From the NCBI GenBank assembly GCA_966250015.1, contig CBINFS010000055.1, forward strand, positions 1 through 20,673: a DNA stretch of 20,673 nt, read 5' to 3'. The notes under the pieces were generated by a model that was not told the origin of the DNA, did not search any database, and was given only the letters and a program-made list of their open reading frames with translations. Shown piece after piece: positions 7,409 to 16,095 of the stretch. Source of the DNA: CBINFS01 sp966250015. Its GTDB lineage: Bacteria; Bacteroidota; Rhodothermia; Rhodothermales; DASSAV01. Both the position numbers and the translations under genes were made by a program. Each line of letters opens with the position of its first letter. The stretch's first letter is position 1.

Positions 7409-8983
7409 ATGGACAACTCTTCCGTCGTTTCCTCAACGGCACACCTCTCGCGATTCAGCGACCTGACGGACCTCGTACGCCGCGAGGGTACCGACGGGGG
7501 CGAGTTTCCGGTGATTGCGCCGTTCACGGGTGAGCAGATCGGGACCACTCCCGCCTGTACGCCGGAAGACGTCCGTGCCGCCGTGGCGCGTGCCCGCGCA
7601 GCCGTTGCGGCGTGGTCTTCGACTTCGCCGCGCGAACGCAGGCGGATTTTGCTCCGCTTCCACGACCTCGTCCTCGACCGGCAGGAGGACCTGATCGACC
7701 TGATGCAGATCGAGACGGGTAAGGCGCGGCGACACGCGCTCGAGGAGCTGCTCGACGTCGCAAACACCACGCGCTACTACGCTTATCGGGCAGAGGCCTT
7801 CCTCCGTTCGCAGCGCGTTCGGGGCGCGCTCCCCTTGCTCACGCGCACCGTCGTCCACTACCACCCTGTCGGCGTCGTGGGCCTGATAACGCCCTGGAAC
7901 TACCCGCTCACCCTCGTTCTCTCGGACGCCGTTCCGGCGCTGCTTGCAGGAAACACGGTCGTCGTCAAGCCGGCGCAGGTGACGTCGCTGACCGCCCTGC
8001 GGGGAGCGGCTCTGCTCTACGAGGCCGGCGTGCCACGCGACGTTTTTCAGGTCGTCACCGGCAGCGGCAGCCGCCTCGGCCCGGCTCTAATCGATAGCGT
8101 GGATTTCATCGGCTTTACGGGGAGCACCGAAACCGGCCGCATGATCGCTCGGCAGGCAGGGGAACGGCTCATCCCCGCCTCGATGGAGCTCGGTGGAAAG
8201 AACCCGGCCATCGTCTTCGACGACGTCGACCTCGAACGAGCCGTTGGTGGCCTGCTGACGGCATGCTTCTCCAACGCGGGGCAGCTCTGCATCTCGATCG
8301 AACGGCTCTACGTGCAATCAGGCGTCTACGACCGGTTCGTGGCAGAGTTTACCGAGCGAACCCGGCGCCTGAGGCTCGGTCCGGGGTTTTCGTACGACGT
8401 GGACGTCGGTTCCTTGATCTCGAACGACCAGCTCGAAAGGGTCCGGGAGCATGTCTCCGATGCCCTGGAAAAAGGGGCGAAGCTTCTCGCCGGAGGCCGC
8501 CATCGTCCGGACCTCGGGCCGTACTTCTTCGAGCCCACGGTCCTCGAGGGCGTCACGGATTCGATGAAGCTCGCCCGCGAGGAAACGTTCGGCCCGGTCG
8601 TCGCGGTCTACCGGTTCGACACCGTCGACGAGGTGATCCGGAAGGTGAACGACTCCGATTACGGACTCAACGCGTGCATCTGGTCGCGTAACACCCGGCG
8701 GGCGGCGGAAGTCGCGCGGCGCATCCAGTGCGGCACCGTCAACATAAATGAGGGCTACTCGGCCGCCTGGGGGTCGGTCGACGCTCCGATGGGCGGGATG
8801 AAGGCGTCCGGCCTCGACCGCCGACACGGCATCCGTGGCATCCTTAGGTACACCGAGCCGCAAACCGTCGCCACGCAGTACCTCCGACCGATCTCCTCCA
8901 CGCCGGGATCCGACGACCAATTCCGCGCCCGGTACATGAACCGCCTCCTCCGTATTCTAAGACGTGTACCCGGGCTCCGATGA
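7409..8983 (+). CDS. NAD(P)-dependent aldehyde dehydrogenase, succinate-semialdehyde dehydrogenase-like
   Basis: This 524-aa protein is a full-length aldehyde dehydrogenase. Visible landmarks are Asn164 in 'TPWNYP', Lys187 in 'VVKPAQ' (nucleotide ribose/phosphate contact), the Rossmann 'GFTGSTETG' (235-243), the general base Glu260 in 'MELGGKNP', the nucleophile Cys294 in 'NAGQLC' and the 'EETFGPV' motif. It oxidises an aldehyde to the acid. The overall pattern, including 'NAGQLCISIERLYV' and 'SVDAPMGGMKASGL', is most like the GabD2-type succinate-semialdehyde dehydrogenases known from actinobacteria, but substrate assignment from this alone is weak. KPAQ lacks the Glu that usually favours NAD. 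The SDR gene starts 19 bp after the stop, suggesting co-transcription. The ~30-residue C-terminal tail after the catalytic domain is basic and hydrophobic. Confidence 0.9.
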   Translation: MDNSSVVSSTAHLSRFSDLTDLVRREGTDGGEFPVIAPFTGEQIGTTPACTPEDVRAAVARARAAVAAWSSTSPRERRRILLRFHDLVLDRQEDLIDLMQIETGKARRHALEELLDVANTTRYYAYRAEAFLRSQRVRGALPLLTRTVVHYHPVGVVGLITPWNYPLTLVLSDAVPALLAGNTVVVKPAQVTSLTALRGAALLYEAGVPRDVFQVVTGSGSRLGPALIDSVDFIGFTGSTETGRMIARQAGERLIPASMELGGKNPAIVFDDVDLERAVGGLLTACFSNAGQLCISIERLYVQSGVYDRFVAEFTERTRRLRLGPGFSYDVDVGSLISNDQLERVREHVSDALEKGAKLLAGGRHRPDLGPYFFEPTVLEGVTDSMKLAREETFGPVVAVYRFDTVDEVIRKVNDSDYGLNACIWSRNTRRAAEVARRIQCGTVNINEGYSAAWGSVDAPMGGMKASGLDRRHGIRGILRYTEPQTVATQYLRPISSTPGSDDQFRARYMNRLLRILRRVPGLR

Positions 8984-9002
8984 ACTAAAATCCTGCCCCC
9001 CC

Positions 9003-10064
9003 ATGCCGACCGTCCTCCTCACGGGTTTCCCCGGATTCCTCGGATCAAAAACCACCGAACACCTTCTCGACCGTCCCGACTCTGACCTCTCGGTCACCTG
9101 CCTGGTCGAGCCCCGATTCATGAGCGCTGCCGAGACCGCCGCCGCCCGGCTCCTATCCCAACGCAAAGACAAAACGGGCCGGCTGAACCTCATTCGAGGC
9201 GACATCACGCAGCCCGATCTCGGCCTGGGAAACCGCACGGCCGACCTCACCCGCAACGTTCGGGAGATCTATCACTTCGCCGCCGTATACCACATCGGGA
9301 TGTCCCGCGAAACGGGCATGCGCGTAAACGTCGACGGCACGCGCCACGTGCTCGACTTTGCCGGGCAATGCCCCGGCCTCGACCGACTCCACAACGTGAG
9401 CACGTGTTACGTGAGCGGGCGGTACGACGGGACGTTTTACGAAACCGACCTCGAAAAAGGCCAGCGCTTCAACAATTACTACGAGGAAACCAAGTACCTG
9501 GCCGAGGTGGAGGTCCGACGCAGGATGCAGGATGGGCTACCCGTCACGATTTACCGCCCCTCGGTCGTCGCAGGCGACAGCCGGACGGGCTTCACGACCA
9601 AGTTCGACGGCATCTACTACATGATCCGCTGGTTCCTGAAGTTCAGGCGCCGCGTTCCGATGCCCATCTTCGACGATCCGGCGCGGTATACGTTCAACGT
9701 CGTGCCGAGCGACTACGCCACGAGTGCAATAACCTACCTGAGCAGTCTACCCTCTTCCATCGGTAAGGTCTACCAGATCGCGGATCCCCAACCGCTCACC
9801 ATCGAGGCAATCTTCAAGTTGCTCGAGGAGATCACGAACCGGAAGGTCATCCGCCTGCCAGTACCCGGCTGGATCGGTCCGCACCGCCTGCCTGCCCTGA
9901 AGATCCTGACCGGCCTGGAACAGAAATCGTTCGCCTACCTGACTCACCCCACCACCTACGACACCACCAACACCACCCGCGACCTCGCCCCTTCCGGCAT
10001 CAAATGCCCACCCCTCCCCGAATACCTACACCGGCTCGTGGAGTTTGCTGAGAAGCACGGGTGA
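9003..10064 (+). CDS. Extended SDR-family NAD(P)-dependent oxidoreductase
   Basis: The ATG at 9003 is chosen (353 aa) because the nucleotide-binding fold begins immediately: 'TVLLTGFPGFLG' gives GxxGxxG at G8, G11 and G14. An in-frame ATG at 8964 would overlap the dehydrogenase gene and add an unrelated tail. The catalytic elements are Ser133 in 'NVSTCYVSG' and Y160-x3-K164. The layout, with 'HFAAVYHI' and 'YRPSVVAGD', resembles the thioester-reductase/fatty-acyl reductase-like branch of extended SDRs (NAD_binding_4 type) rather than sugar epimerases. It could reduce an acyl thioester or ketone whose aldehyde product or precursor is handled by the upstream dehydrogenase; that link is inference from the 19-bp spacing. 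No Shine-Dalgarno sequence is seen; the region upstream is a C-run. Confidence 0.85.
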   Translation: MPTVLLTGFPGFLGSKTTEHLLDRPDSDLSVTCLVEPRFMSAAETAAARLLSQRKDKTGRLNLIRGDITQPDLGLGNRTADLTRNVREIYHFAAVYHIGMSRETGMRVNVDGTRHVLDFAGQCPGLDRLHNVSTCYVSGRYDGTFYETDLEKGQRFNNYYEETKYLAEVEVRRRMQDGLPVTIYRPSVVAGDSRTGFTTKFDGIYYMIRWFLKFRRRVPMPIFDDPARYTFNVVPSDYATSAITYLSSLPSSIGKVYQIADPQPLTIEAIFKLLEEITNRKVIRLPVPGWIGPHRLPALKILTGLEQKSFAYLTHPTTYDTTNTTRDLAPSGIKCPPLPEYLHRLVEFAEKHG

Positions 10065-10071
10065 CCTTTTC

Positions 10072-10405
10072 ATCCGCAGGATTTTAAATCCGCAGATTAG
10101 CGCAGTGGATTATTTGATTCGATGCAGACAAAAGGCAGGACGTATTGTATTACCAGATTCGCATGAATAGCACGTCATCTCCGCGAAGGCGGAGATCCAG
10201 GAAAATGCACGGCCCACCTCAGTTGTCTTGCCATTTTTGTGCCTTACATGGATTCCCGATCAGGTCGGGAATGACGGGTTATTGGATTTTTTTAATGGCG
10301 TTGAACGTCTCGCCTTTGGTATAGTCCTCAATAAAACATCCGCGGACATGGGCGCCATCTGCGGAATGTTGTTCACAACCCTTCGCGCCTTCGCGTGAGA
10401 TCTCA
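10072..10405 (+). repeat. Composite intergenic repeat, copy B
   Basis: Order: inverted arm with 'ATCCGCAGATTAGCGCAG' and 'AAAAGGCAGGACG' (10072-10172), core of 102 bp bounded by GTCAT and ATGAC (10174-10275), then a direct arm with 'GAACGTCTCGCCTTTGG' (10303-10319), 'CATCTGCGG' (10356-10364) and 'CTTCGCGCCTTCGCGTGAG' (10381-10399). The core has two hairpins: CTCCGC/GCGGAG near 10178-10195 and TCCCGA/TCGGGA near 10253-10270. It occupies the gap between the SDR and GlsB-like genes (10065-10556). The remaining ~150 bp before the next start are AT-rich and probably hold its promoter, which I cannot place exactly. No gene is seen in this gap. Confidence 0.8.
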
Positions 10406-10556
10406 TATTTCCAATGATTTCACCCCTTGACGAACGGTAAAAAACTTAAAACGATAGCTTTATCTTGCGTAATCGTAACACATCGCTGAATCCGAAGACT
10501 ATTCAGGCAACGTACTATGCTCCTGTTGCTAACTAAACAAATATGCGAGAATAGAT

Positions 10557-10817
10557 ATGGGAATTATTTCCTGGGTCATCTTCGGACTCATAGCCGGAGC
10601 GCTGGCAAAGTTCATCATGCCGGGTAATGATCCCGGTGGGTGTATCGTCACCACCCTGATCGGCATTGCAGGCGCCGTAGTGGGTGGATTTATTGGAACG
10701 GCCCTCGGAATGGGAGGGGTTGACGGGTTCAACATCGGTAGTTTTCTGATCGCGGTCGTAGGCGCGCTAATCCTGCTGGCGGTTTACCGTTTCATCAGGG
10801 GACGGGCGAGGACGTAA
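10557..10817 (+). CDS. GlsB/YeaQ/YmgE-family small membrane protein
   Basis: This 86-aa protein matches the transglycosylase-associated (GlsB/YeaQ/YmgE) family in length and motifs. It starts 'MGIISWVIFGLIAGALAKFIMPG', then has 'GGCIVTTLIGIAGAVVGGFIGTALG' and a last hydrophobic segment 'SFLIAVVGALILLAVYRF', giving three membrane helices rich in glycine. Members are inner-membrane proteins linked to general stress; their biochemical role is unknown. The gene stands alone between repeat copy B and a strong terminator. A weak GAGA lies upstream of the start. Confidence 0.93.
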   Translation: MGIISWVIFGLIAGALAKFIMPGNDPGGCIVTTLIGIAGAVVGGFIGTALGMGGVDGFNIGSFLIAVVGALILLAVYRFIRGRART

Positions 10818-10819
10818 AC

Positions 10820-10858
10820 AAAAAAGCGGAGGCCGCCAGGTGCAGTCTCCGCTTTTTT
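10820..10858. terminator. Bidirectional intrinsic terminator
   Basis: AAAAAAGCGGAG (10820-10831) pairs perfectly with CTCCGCTTTTTT (10847-10858) around a 15-nt loop. A-rich on the left and T-rich on the right, it gives a U-tract in both directions, so it can end the GlsB-like transcript (stop at 10817) and the opposing Ig-like lipoprotein transcript (stop at 10878). Confidence 0.9.
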
Positions 10859-10877
10859 GATCTATATCAAGCAGGCA

Positions 10878-12374
10878 TTATTTCATCAGCTTTACCTGCA
10901 ACGTTCCTTCTGGAAGCAGCTCCATACTTGCGTCGTCGGTGAGGAGCAGCGGCTGGCCAGTGGGGGTCAGCACGACCTGAAGCTTACCGTTCGGGCCGGT
11001 CACGCTGATCTTGATGGCCTCGACGGACGGCTCGCTGTCGTTCCCACTTCCATTTTCGCCGTCTTCGTCACCCGAGCTTTCGCCGCTCAGGTCCGGGACC
11101 GCGCGGAAGGTGAACTCCGTCCGTCCCGATCCGCGCACGACGTTTTCCCAATCGTAACCGCCGATGAAGTAGGTGTCGTCGAACTCGACGTCGGTGTGCC
11201 CGACCGCCTTGACCTTATTCCCCTCCACCTGCACGCTGAGCCTGGTGCCTTCAGCGAGCGGGTTGCCGTTCTGGTCGTGGACCTTAACCGTATAGGTCCT
11301 GTTGAGCTCGGCAGTCCACGAGCTAACCTCGATGATCGGGATGCCCGACCAGACCATCGGGAAGCTGGCCGACACCTGGTTCTTGTTCTCGTCGGCCGTC
11401 GTTGCCGTGACCACGATGATGCCGTCTGGCGGCATTGGATGAGCTGAGATCAGGGTGACCGTACCCTGTCCCAGTTCGTCTGTCTGGATGGAGCCTTCAA
11501 TCACGCCGTGGTTCGTCGTAAAATAGACCGCCGTGCCGGGTCGCACCGGGTTGCCGTATTTGTCGCCGACAATGACACTGATCGGCATTCTTTCACCCAG
11601 AACGTGCAATATGGGGTAGTTGAAGCGCGCAGGCCCGAGGCTGAAGTGCTCCTGGTCGGGTAAGCCGCCGTGTATCGCAATCGATACCGGGAGGGAGCGA
11701 ACCATACGGCCATCCACGTTCGCCTCTGCGACGATCTGGACGACGCCCGCCTTCAGGCCGCTCGACAGGTTAACCGTCACCCGGCCGTTGTTGTCGGTCC
11801 GTGCGCGCGTCGGCTCTAGGAATTCGCCGCCGTTCGGCCGCTCGCCGAAGGAGAACATCACCTCCGCGCCGTTGGTCTGCACGACGGGTCTGCCCAACGA
11901 GTCGGCAAGCTGGAACGTGATTGAAGCAACCTCCTCTGCACCGCTCTCCTTCACCCCGATGTGATCGCTCGACTGCTCGAGCAGGATGATGTTGGCCGCC
12001 TTGCCCGAGGTCGGCGTCTCGTCGACCTGTTGTTTGATCCGGAAAGCCGGTACGCTGATGGTCCGGCCGGCCATGGCCAGTACGGTGGTGGTAGCCGAGC
12101 CGTAGCCCTCCTTCGTGGCCGTCAGCTTCAGGTCCATGGTGCTGTCGATCTCGACGTCGGCCTCGAAGTTGCCGTCGGCATCCGTTTCGAAGAGCAGGTC
12201 GTACGGAAGGACGCGAACGAACGCGCCCTCAACCGGGTTGTTCGTGTCGGCGTTGAGCACCTGGCCGGTGAGCTGTACCAGGCCGCTGGTGTCGTCGTCA
12301 CCCGAAAAAGCGTCACAACCGAAGAAAAACAATGTGGCTCCAAGGCATACAGCCACCAGAAAGGTCCGTGTCAT
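10878..12374 (-). CDS. Ig-like domain lipoprotein with carboxypeptidase-regulatory-like N-terminus
   Basis: The ATG at 12374 is preferred (498 aa): AAGGTGG lies just upstream as a Shine-Dalgarno sequence, and the in-frame GTG at 12383 overlaps it. The signal peptide ends at Cys20 in 'LFFFGC', an acceptable lipobox with Phe at -3. A CarboxypepD_reg-like domain (about 30-100, 'GQVLNADTNNPVEGAFVRV') is followed by Big_1/invasin-like immunoglobulin domains, recognisable from 'DNNGRVTVNLSSGLKAGVVQIVAEA', 'GDKYGNPVRPGTAVYFTTNHGVI' and 'DQNGNPLAEGTRLSV'. A low-complexity acidic stretch ('GESSGDEDGENGSGNDSEPS') separates the last domain. Such proteins are surface or periplasmic structural/adhesive proteins; no enzyme motif is visible. 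Transcription ends at the shared hairpin at 10820-10858. Confidence 0.88.
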   Translation of the reverse strand: MTRTFLVAVCLGATLFFFGCDAFSGDDDTSGLVQLTGQVLNADTNNPVEGAFVRVLPYDLLFETDADGNFEADVEIDSTMDLKLTATKEGYGSATTTVLAMAGRTISVPAFRIKQQVDETPTSGKAANIILLEQSSDHIGVKESGAEEVASITFQLADSLGRPVVQTNGAEVMFSFGERPNGGEFLEPTRARTDNNGRVTVNLSSGLKAGVVQIVAEANVDGRMVRSLPVSIAIHGGLPDQEHFSLGPARFNYPILHVLGERMPISVIVGDKYGNPVRPGTAVYFTTNHGVIEGSIQTDELGQGTVTLISAHPMPPDGIIVVTATTADENKNQVSASFPMVWSGIPIIEVSSWTAELNRTYTVKVHDQNGNPLAEGTRLSVQVEGNKVKAVGHTDVEFDDTYFIGGYDWENVVRGSGRTEFTFRAVPDLSGESSGDEDGENGSGNDSEPSVEAIKISVTGPNGKLQVVLTPTGQPLLLTDDASMELLPEGTLQVKLMK

Positions 12375-12383
12375 ACGTTCCAC

Positions 12384-12796
12384 CTTATGTCTTACCCTCG
12401 AACAGTGAAGTAGCGATCCGCGTGTCTCTTCAGGTATCGGCTCTTCCGGATCGGGCTTAACTACCTAACGTGACGATCCCACATTTTTGCGGGAGGCAGA
12501 ACGGTATCCGACGAATATGCACAAATCTGGACGATTTCGAGGCGAATAGAGGCAAGAAATGACGGGCAGGTGTCCGAAGAGAAAAGAGGGTCGAAGAGAT
12601 GAGGACGTATGCCTATGTTCGGCAATCTACTTTGGGGCGGCTGGCATGTAGCTATTCATCCGGCAATGTGTAAACAAGAAAGCACAGCCCAACCGTCCCC
12701 TTGAGGGGACCATAGGGGTGTAAAATGGGCTTGCAAACCCGTTTACAGAAGCACGGACGCGTATGAAAGGAGAAATCGGCCCGATGTGCGCGGAGA
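12384..12796. other. Gap without a gene, with two hairpins
   Basis: No convincing gene is seen in these 413 bp. GTCCCC-TTGA-GGGGAC (12695-12710) is a 6-bp stem with a 4-nt loop, and an interrupted dyad follows at 12721-12745 (TAAA..GGGCTT / AAACCC..TTTA). A third small hairpin, CCCACA..TGCGGG, lies near 12479-12493. The part next to 12374 should hold the promoter of the Ig-like lipoprotein. The hairpins at 12695-12745 lie downstream of the DUF4097 gene on its strand and could take part in ending its transcript. They look like dispersed-repeat sequence, but there is no second copy in this window. Confidence 0.45.
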
Positions 12797-13705
12797 TTAC
12801 CGCTTTTTGAGCTGGACGCTGCCGACGCCGGCGCGAAGCTGGAGGTGCGGACCGCCGCCGTTGACTTCACCGTAAAAGGCTTTGCGCATGAACTTGCTCT
12901 CGACGGTGAGCGGGAAGTCGGTCACAGCCGACCCCATGGCGGTCGAGGCCTGTACGTCCAACCCTATCCCTCGCCCCACATATACCGTGACGTTCCCGGC
13001 GCCAGTCGCGATCTGCGATGGAAACTCCGGCTGGCCCGTGATCTGAACCTCGATGTTTCCGGCGCCGGTGTGGATGTTCGAAGTCTTGCGGACGTTCCTC
13101 GCGTCGACGTTCCCGGCCCCCGTTTTGATGAGCAGGCTTGAATGCGCCCCTGCGATTTCGACGTTGCCCGTTCCGGTGCTCACGTCGACCTGCCCTGTGA
13201 TGACGCCCAGCTTGATCTGTCCGGCCCCTGTGCGTCCACGCACCTCACCCTTCAGATCGCTCACCTCGACGCTACCGAAGCCGGTGGTGAAGTTCACGTT
13301 GTACTCCTCCGGCACGCGCGCCGTGACGTGCACTTTCAGCCGCGTGGCGTCCTTCAGGCGCCCCCAAATGCCGGATGACTGGTCGTAGCGGGACATAAAA
13401 TGGACGTCGGGACCACGCTGCGTGAAGTCGGGGCGGTAGCTTTCGAGGGCGCGTTTGGCTGCTGCGCGGTCCGACACGTCGACCGTGAGCTCGACTTCGA
13501 TGATGACCTCGCTGCCTCTCCTCGTAAGCACTTCGATATCTCCCTGGTCCACGTCGAGATACAGCGTTCCCCCTCGTTCCACCTTGAATGAACGCTTGAT
13601 CACGTCGACCACGTCGGTCGGACCGGCCGCACGAACGCTATGAACGGCAAACGCCAGCGCCAGAAGCGTCAAGCAGGCAAATACCGAGGAGCGAGGTCTA
13701 TTCAT
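12797..13705 (-). CDS. Secreted DUF4097-family beta-repeat protein
   Basis: This 302-aa protein has a Sec signal peptide (basic start, hydrophobic 'VFACLTLLALAFAV', likely cleavage after SVRA near residue 26). The mature part is a ladder of short beta strands typical of DUF4097/adhesin-like proteins, with repeated TGAGN/TGTGN turns: 'TGAGQIKLG', 'TGTGNVEI', 'TGAGNVDAR', 'TGAGNIEVQ', 'TGAGNVTVYVG'. These fold as a right-handed beta helix or similar solenoid. There is no lipobox and no transmembrane helix after the signal, so it is periplasmic or exported. Function unknown; relatives are often next to sigma/anti-sigma pairs, but none is present here. It is divergent from peptidase T across a 203-bp gap. 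Confidence 0.88.
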   Translation of the reverse strand: MNRPRSSVFACLTLLALAFAVHSVRAAGPTDVVDVIKRSFKVERGGTLYLDVDQGDIEVLTRRGSEVIIEVELTVDVSDRAAAKRALESYRPDFTQRGPDVHFMSRYDQSSGIWGRLKDATRLKVHVTARVPEEYNVNFTTGFGSVEVSDLKGEVRGRTGAGQIKLGVITGQVDVSTGTGNVEIAGAHSSLLIKTGAGNVDARNVRKTSNIHTGAGNIEVQITGQPEFPSQIATGAGNVTVYVGRGIGLDVQASTAMGSAVTDFPLTVESKFMRKAFYGEVNGGGPHLQLRAGVGSVQLKKR

Positions 13706-13908
13706 ACGGCGACACCATTGGTTTTTCTCACCTCGCGCTTACGAGGCCATTCGCCGGAGGTTACGTTCGCTACAACAAGGTAAAAGTAGAAATCCACGTG
13801 AACGGATATAAACGTGTGTTCGGTGGGAAGAACCGGCTGTATTCTTTGATAAGGTCTACGTTCGATAGTACTTTTCAGTTCTAATTTAATCAAGCAAACG
13901 AGCCTGAG

Positions 13909-15174
13909 ATGAATCCCGCCCTACCTCCCGTCGCTGAAAGATTCCTTCGTTACGTCCAGATCGACACGCAGTCTGACCCTAAATCGGAAACAGTCCCCTC
14001 TACGGAGAAGCAAAAGGACCTTGGCCGGTTGCTCGCCGAGGAGATGCGAGCGATGGGCGTCGAGGACGTCGAAATGGACGAGTACGGATACGTTTTCGGC
14101 ACGATCCCGACGAACGTCCCGGCCGATCGGGCAGCCAGGCTGCCGGTGATCGGCCTGCTGGCCCACCTCGACACGTCGCCCGACGAGCCCGGTGCAAACG
14201 TCAAGCCGGTGATCCATCCGAACTACCAGGGCGGTGTGATCGAGCTGCCGGGCGACCCCACAGTCAGGCTCGACCCGGCGCGCCAGCCCGCCCTCCTGAA
14301 GTGCATCGGGCACGACCTGATCACGTCCGATGGTACCACCCTGCTTGGCAGCGACGACAAAGCCGGCGTCGCGATCCTGATGCAGCTCGCCGAGGACCTG
14401 CTCCGGAACCCCGACCTCCCCCGCCCGACCCTCCGGATCTGCTTCACGATCGACGAAGAGATCGGGCGCGGCGTAGACCACCTCGACCTCAAAAAGCTCG
14501 GCGTGGACGTCGCTTACACACTCGACGGAAGCGACGTGGACACGGTCTACGCGGAGACGTTCAACGCAGCCGAGGCGATCATCCGCGTGAAAGGAGTGAT
14601 GGTCCACCCGGGATACGCCAAAAACGTGATGGTCAACGCCGTCCGGATCCTCGCCGAGATGATCGCGGCTTTGCCGCAGGCCGAGGCGCCGGAGACCACC
14701 GAAGACCGAGAAGGCTACATCCACCCGCACAACATTTCAGCCGGCGACGCCACGTCGGCCGAGGCCCTCTTCATCCTGCGCGACTTCTCGTGGGAAGGGC
14801 TCGAGCGTCGCAAGAACTACATGCGAGCCCTCACCGACCTCTTCCGCCTCCGCTACCCGAAGGCCGAGATTACGCTCGACATCCGCGACCAGTACAAAAA
14901 CATGCGGTCCTACATCGAGGAGAAGGACCGCCGGGTGCTCGACTTCCTCTTTGAAACAGCCCGGACGATGGGCTTCGAGCTGGGCCTCGAAGTCATCCGC
15001 GGCGGCACCGACGGCTCGCGTCTCTCCGAAATGGGCATCCCCACACCAAACATCTTCGATGGTGGTCACGACTACCACAGCCGCTTCGAGTGGAACACCG
15101 TGCAAAACCTCGAGCGCTCCCTCGCCTTCACGACGGCCCTCGTCGGCTACTGGGCAGAACACGGGGCGAGGTAG
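13909..15174 (+). CDS. pepT: Peptidase T (tripeptide aminopeptidase)
   Basis: This 421-aa protein is close to the usual length of ~410 for PepT, a cytoplasmic dizinc aminopeptidase of family M20B that removes the N-terminal residue of tripeptides. Metal and catalytic residues are visible: H86 and D88 in 'LLAHLDTS', D149/D150 in 'LLGSDDKAG', E183/E184 in 'FTIDEEIGRG', D206 in 'YTLDGSD', and the final histidine in 'GGHDYHSRFE'. The 'GTDGSRLSEMGIPTPNIF' motif is typical. No signal peptide is present. It follows an AT-rich upstream region and converges on the FRG-domain gene with a 4-bp gap. The start has a GAG-rich stretch upstream. Confidence 0.95.
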   Translation: MNPALPPVAERFLRYVQIDTQSDPKSETVPSTEKQKDLGRLLAEEMRAMGVEDVEMDEYGYVFGTIPTNVPADRAARLPVIGLLAHLDTSPDEPGANVKPVIHPNYQGGVIELPGDPTVRLDPARQPALLKCIGHDLITSDGTTLLGSDDKAGVAILMQLAEDLLRNPDLPRPTLRICFTIDEEIGRGVDHLDLKKLGVDVAYTLDGSDVDTVYAETFNAAEAIIRVKGVMVHPGYAKNVMVNAVRILAEMIAALPQAEAPETTEDREGYIHPHNISAGDATSAEALFILRDFSWEGLERRKNYMRALTDLFRLRYPKAEITLDIRDQYKNMRSYIEEKDRRVLDFLFETARTMGFELGLEVIRGGTDGSRLSEMGIPTPNIFDGGHDYHSRFEWNTVQNLERSLAFTTALVGYWAEHGAR

Positions 15175-15178
15175 GCAA

Positions 15179-16003
15179 TTACGGGACATCCTCGTCTGGG
15201 CGGTGTTTGGCGGCGGCGCGGGGGAGGTAGAGGCGCTTGAGCCAGCTGCTGAGCCCGTCGAGGCCGGGAAAGAGCACACGCTCGGTTATGTTGGCCTGGT
15301 CGAGCTTGTCGCGAACCTCCCACTTCAGGCTCGCGGGGATGACGATCTTGCGCCAGAGGTCCGGCCGCTCACGCAGCCACTCGTCGAGCGACACTCGGGC
15401 GTGCGAGCCCACCGAAAAGAGGGCGTACTGGTTGACTATCCGGTCGTCCATCGACGGGGGCTCGAAAAAGACGAGGAAGGGTTTCTTCGAAAGGCGCTCG
15501 AAGTCCTTGAGGTTGCCGACGATGCTCGAAAGCATCTCCACCGTAAACACGTCCGAGCCCTCCTGCTTGAGCAACTGCCCGAGGGCGTCCGGAAGCTCAG
15601 CGTGCACCTTCGGATAGTTGACGGCCCAGATGACGCCGTCGACGTCCGCCTTGTCGATTCGCACCGTAGCGAAGTGCATCGCGACGAACGGCGAGTACGT
15701 CCAGTCGAGCAATCGCGTCGGGAGACCGTGGTGCTGGGCGACCGTCAGCCAGTGCCAGATCGAGTCGCCCTCGACGACGTCACGGTGGGCGTACTTGCGG
15801 AAGTTTCGGAGTAGATGAGCCTCGAGCTCCGTGAGGTCGCCGGCATGCCGGAGCAGCGTCGTATCGAGCCGGTAAGCTGCCTCCGAAAGCCCCCGAAACG
15901 CGTATTTCGATCGGAAACGCTCGATCGACGGGTCCCAGGAGCCCTCAAACAGGCACTCCTGTAACTCCAACCAGCTCCCTACCCGCACCTCGTTTGTCGC
16001 CAT
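15179..16003 (-). CDS. FRG-domain protein
   Basis: From the ATG at 16003, preceded by GGGGGAAAGG, this is 274 aa; the in-frame start at 16075 adds a Cys- and Arg-rich stretch with no domain and is less likely. The FRG domain covers the N-terminal half: the name-giving F36-R37-G38 in 'YAFRGLSEAAYRL', then the conserved 'QHHGLPTRLLDWT' (90-102) and 'SPFVAMHFAT'. The rest (about 125-274) is a less conserved region with 'FLVFFEPPSMDDRIVNQYALFSVG'. FRG domains are widespread in bacteria and phages, often fused or near toxin-like and defence genes, but the reaction is not established. This one stands alone: convergent with pepT and flanked upstream by repeat copy C. Confidence 0.88.
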   Translation of the reverse strand: MATNEVRVGSWLELQECLFEGSWDPSIERFRSKYAFRGLSEAAYRLDTTLLRHAGDLTELEAHLLRNFRKYAHRDVVEGDSIWHWLTVAQHHGLPTRLLDWTYSPFVAMHFATVRIDKADVDGVIWAVNYPKVHAELPDALGQLLKQEGSDVFTVEMLSSIVGNLKDFERLSKKPFLVFFEPPSMDDRIVNQYALFSVGSHARVSLDEWLRERPDLWRKIVIPASLKWEVRDKLDQANITERVLFPGLDGLSSWLKRLYLPRAAAKHRPDEDVP

Positions 16004-16095
16004 CCTTTCCCCCAATTCATTACAGGATTGTTCGTCCGCTATCCTTCTTGACGCACCAGGACATAAGGGGTTCACGCAATCAGGAGTCGAATAAA

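Noticed and set aside
7175..7409. Opposing 60-80-aa open frames upstream of the dehydrogenase
   Set aside because: Both cover the same DNA on opposite strands, with no Shine-Dalgarno sequence and no recognisable domain; one runs up to the next start codon by chance.
12652..12870. A 72-aa open frame on the minus strand over the hairpins
   Set aside because: Its end overlaps the DUF4097 gene out of frame and its start lies inside it; composition is unlike a protein, and it covers hairpin sequence.
804..15174. The M20 peptidase and peptidase T as one peptide-degradation system
   Set aside because: They are 12 kb apart, in different cell compartments by prediction, with unrelated neighbours.
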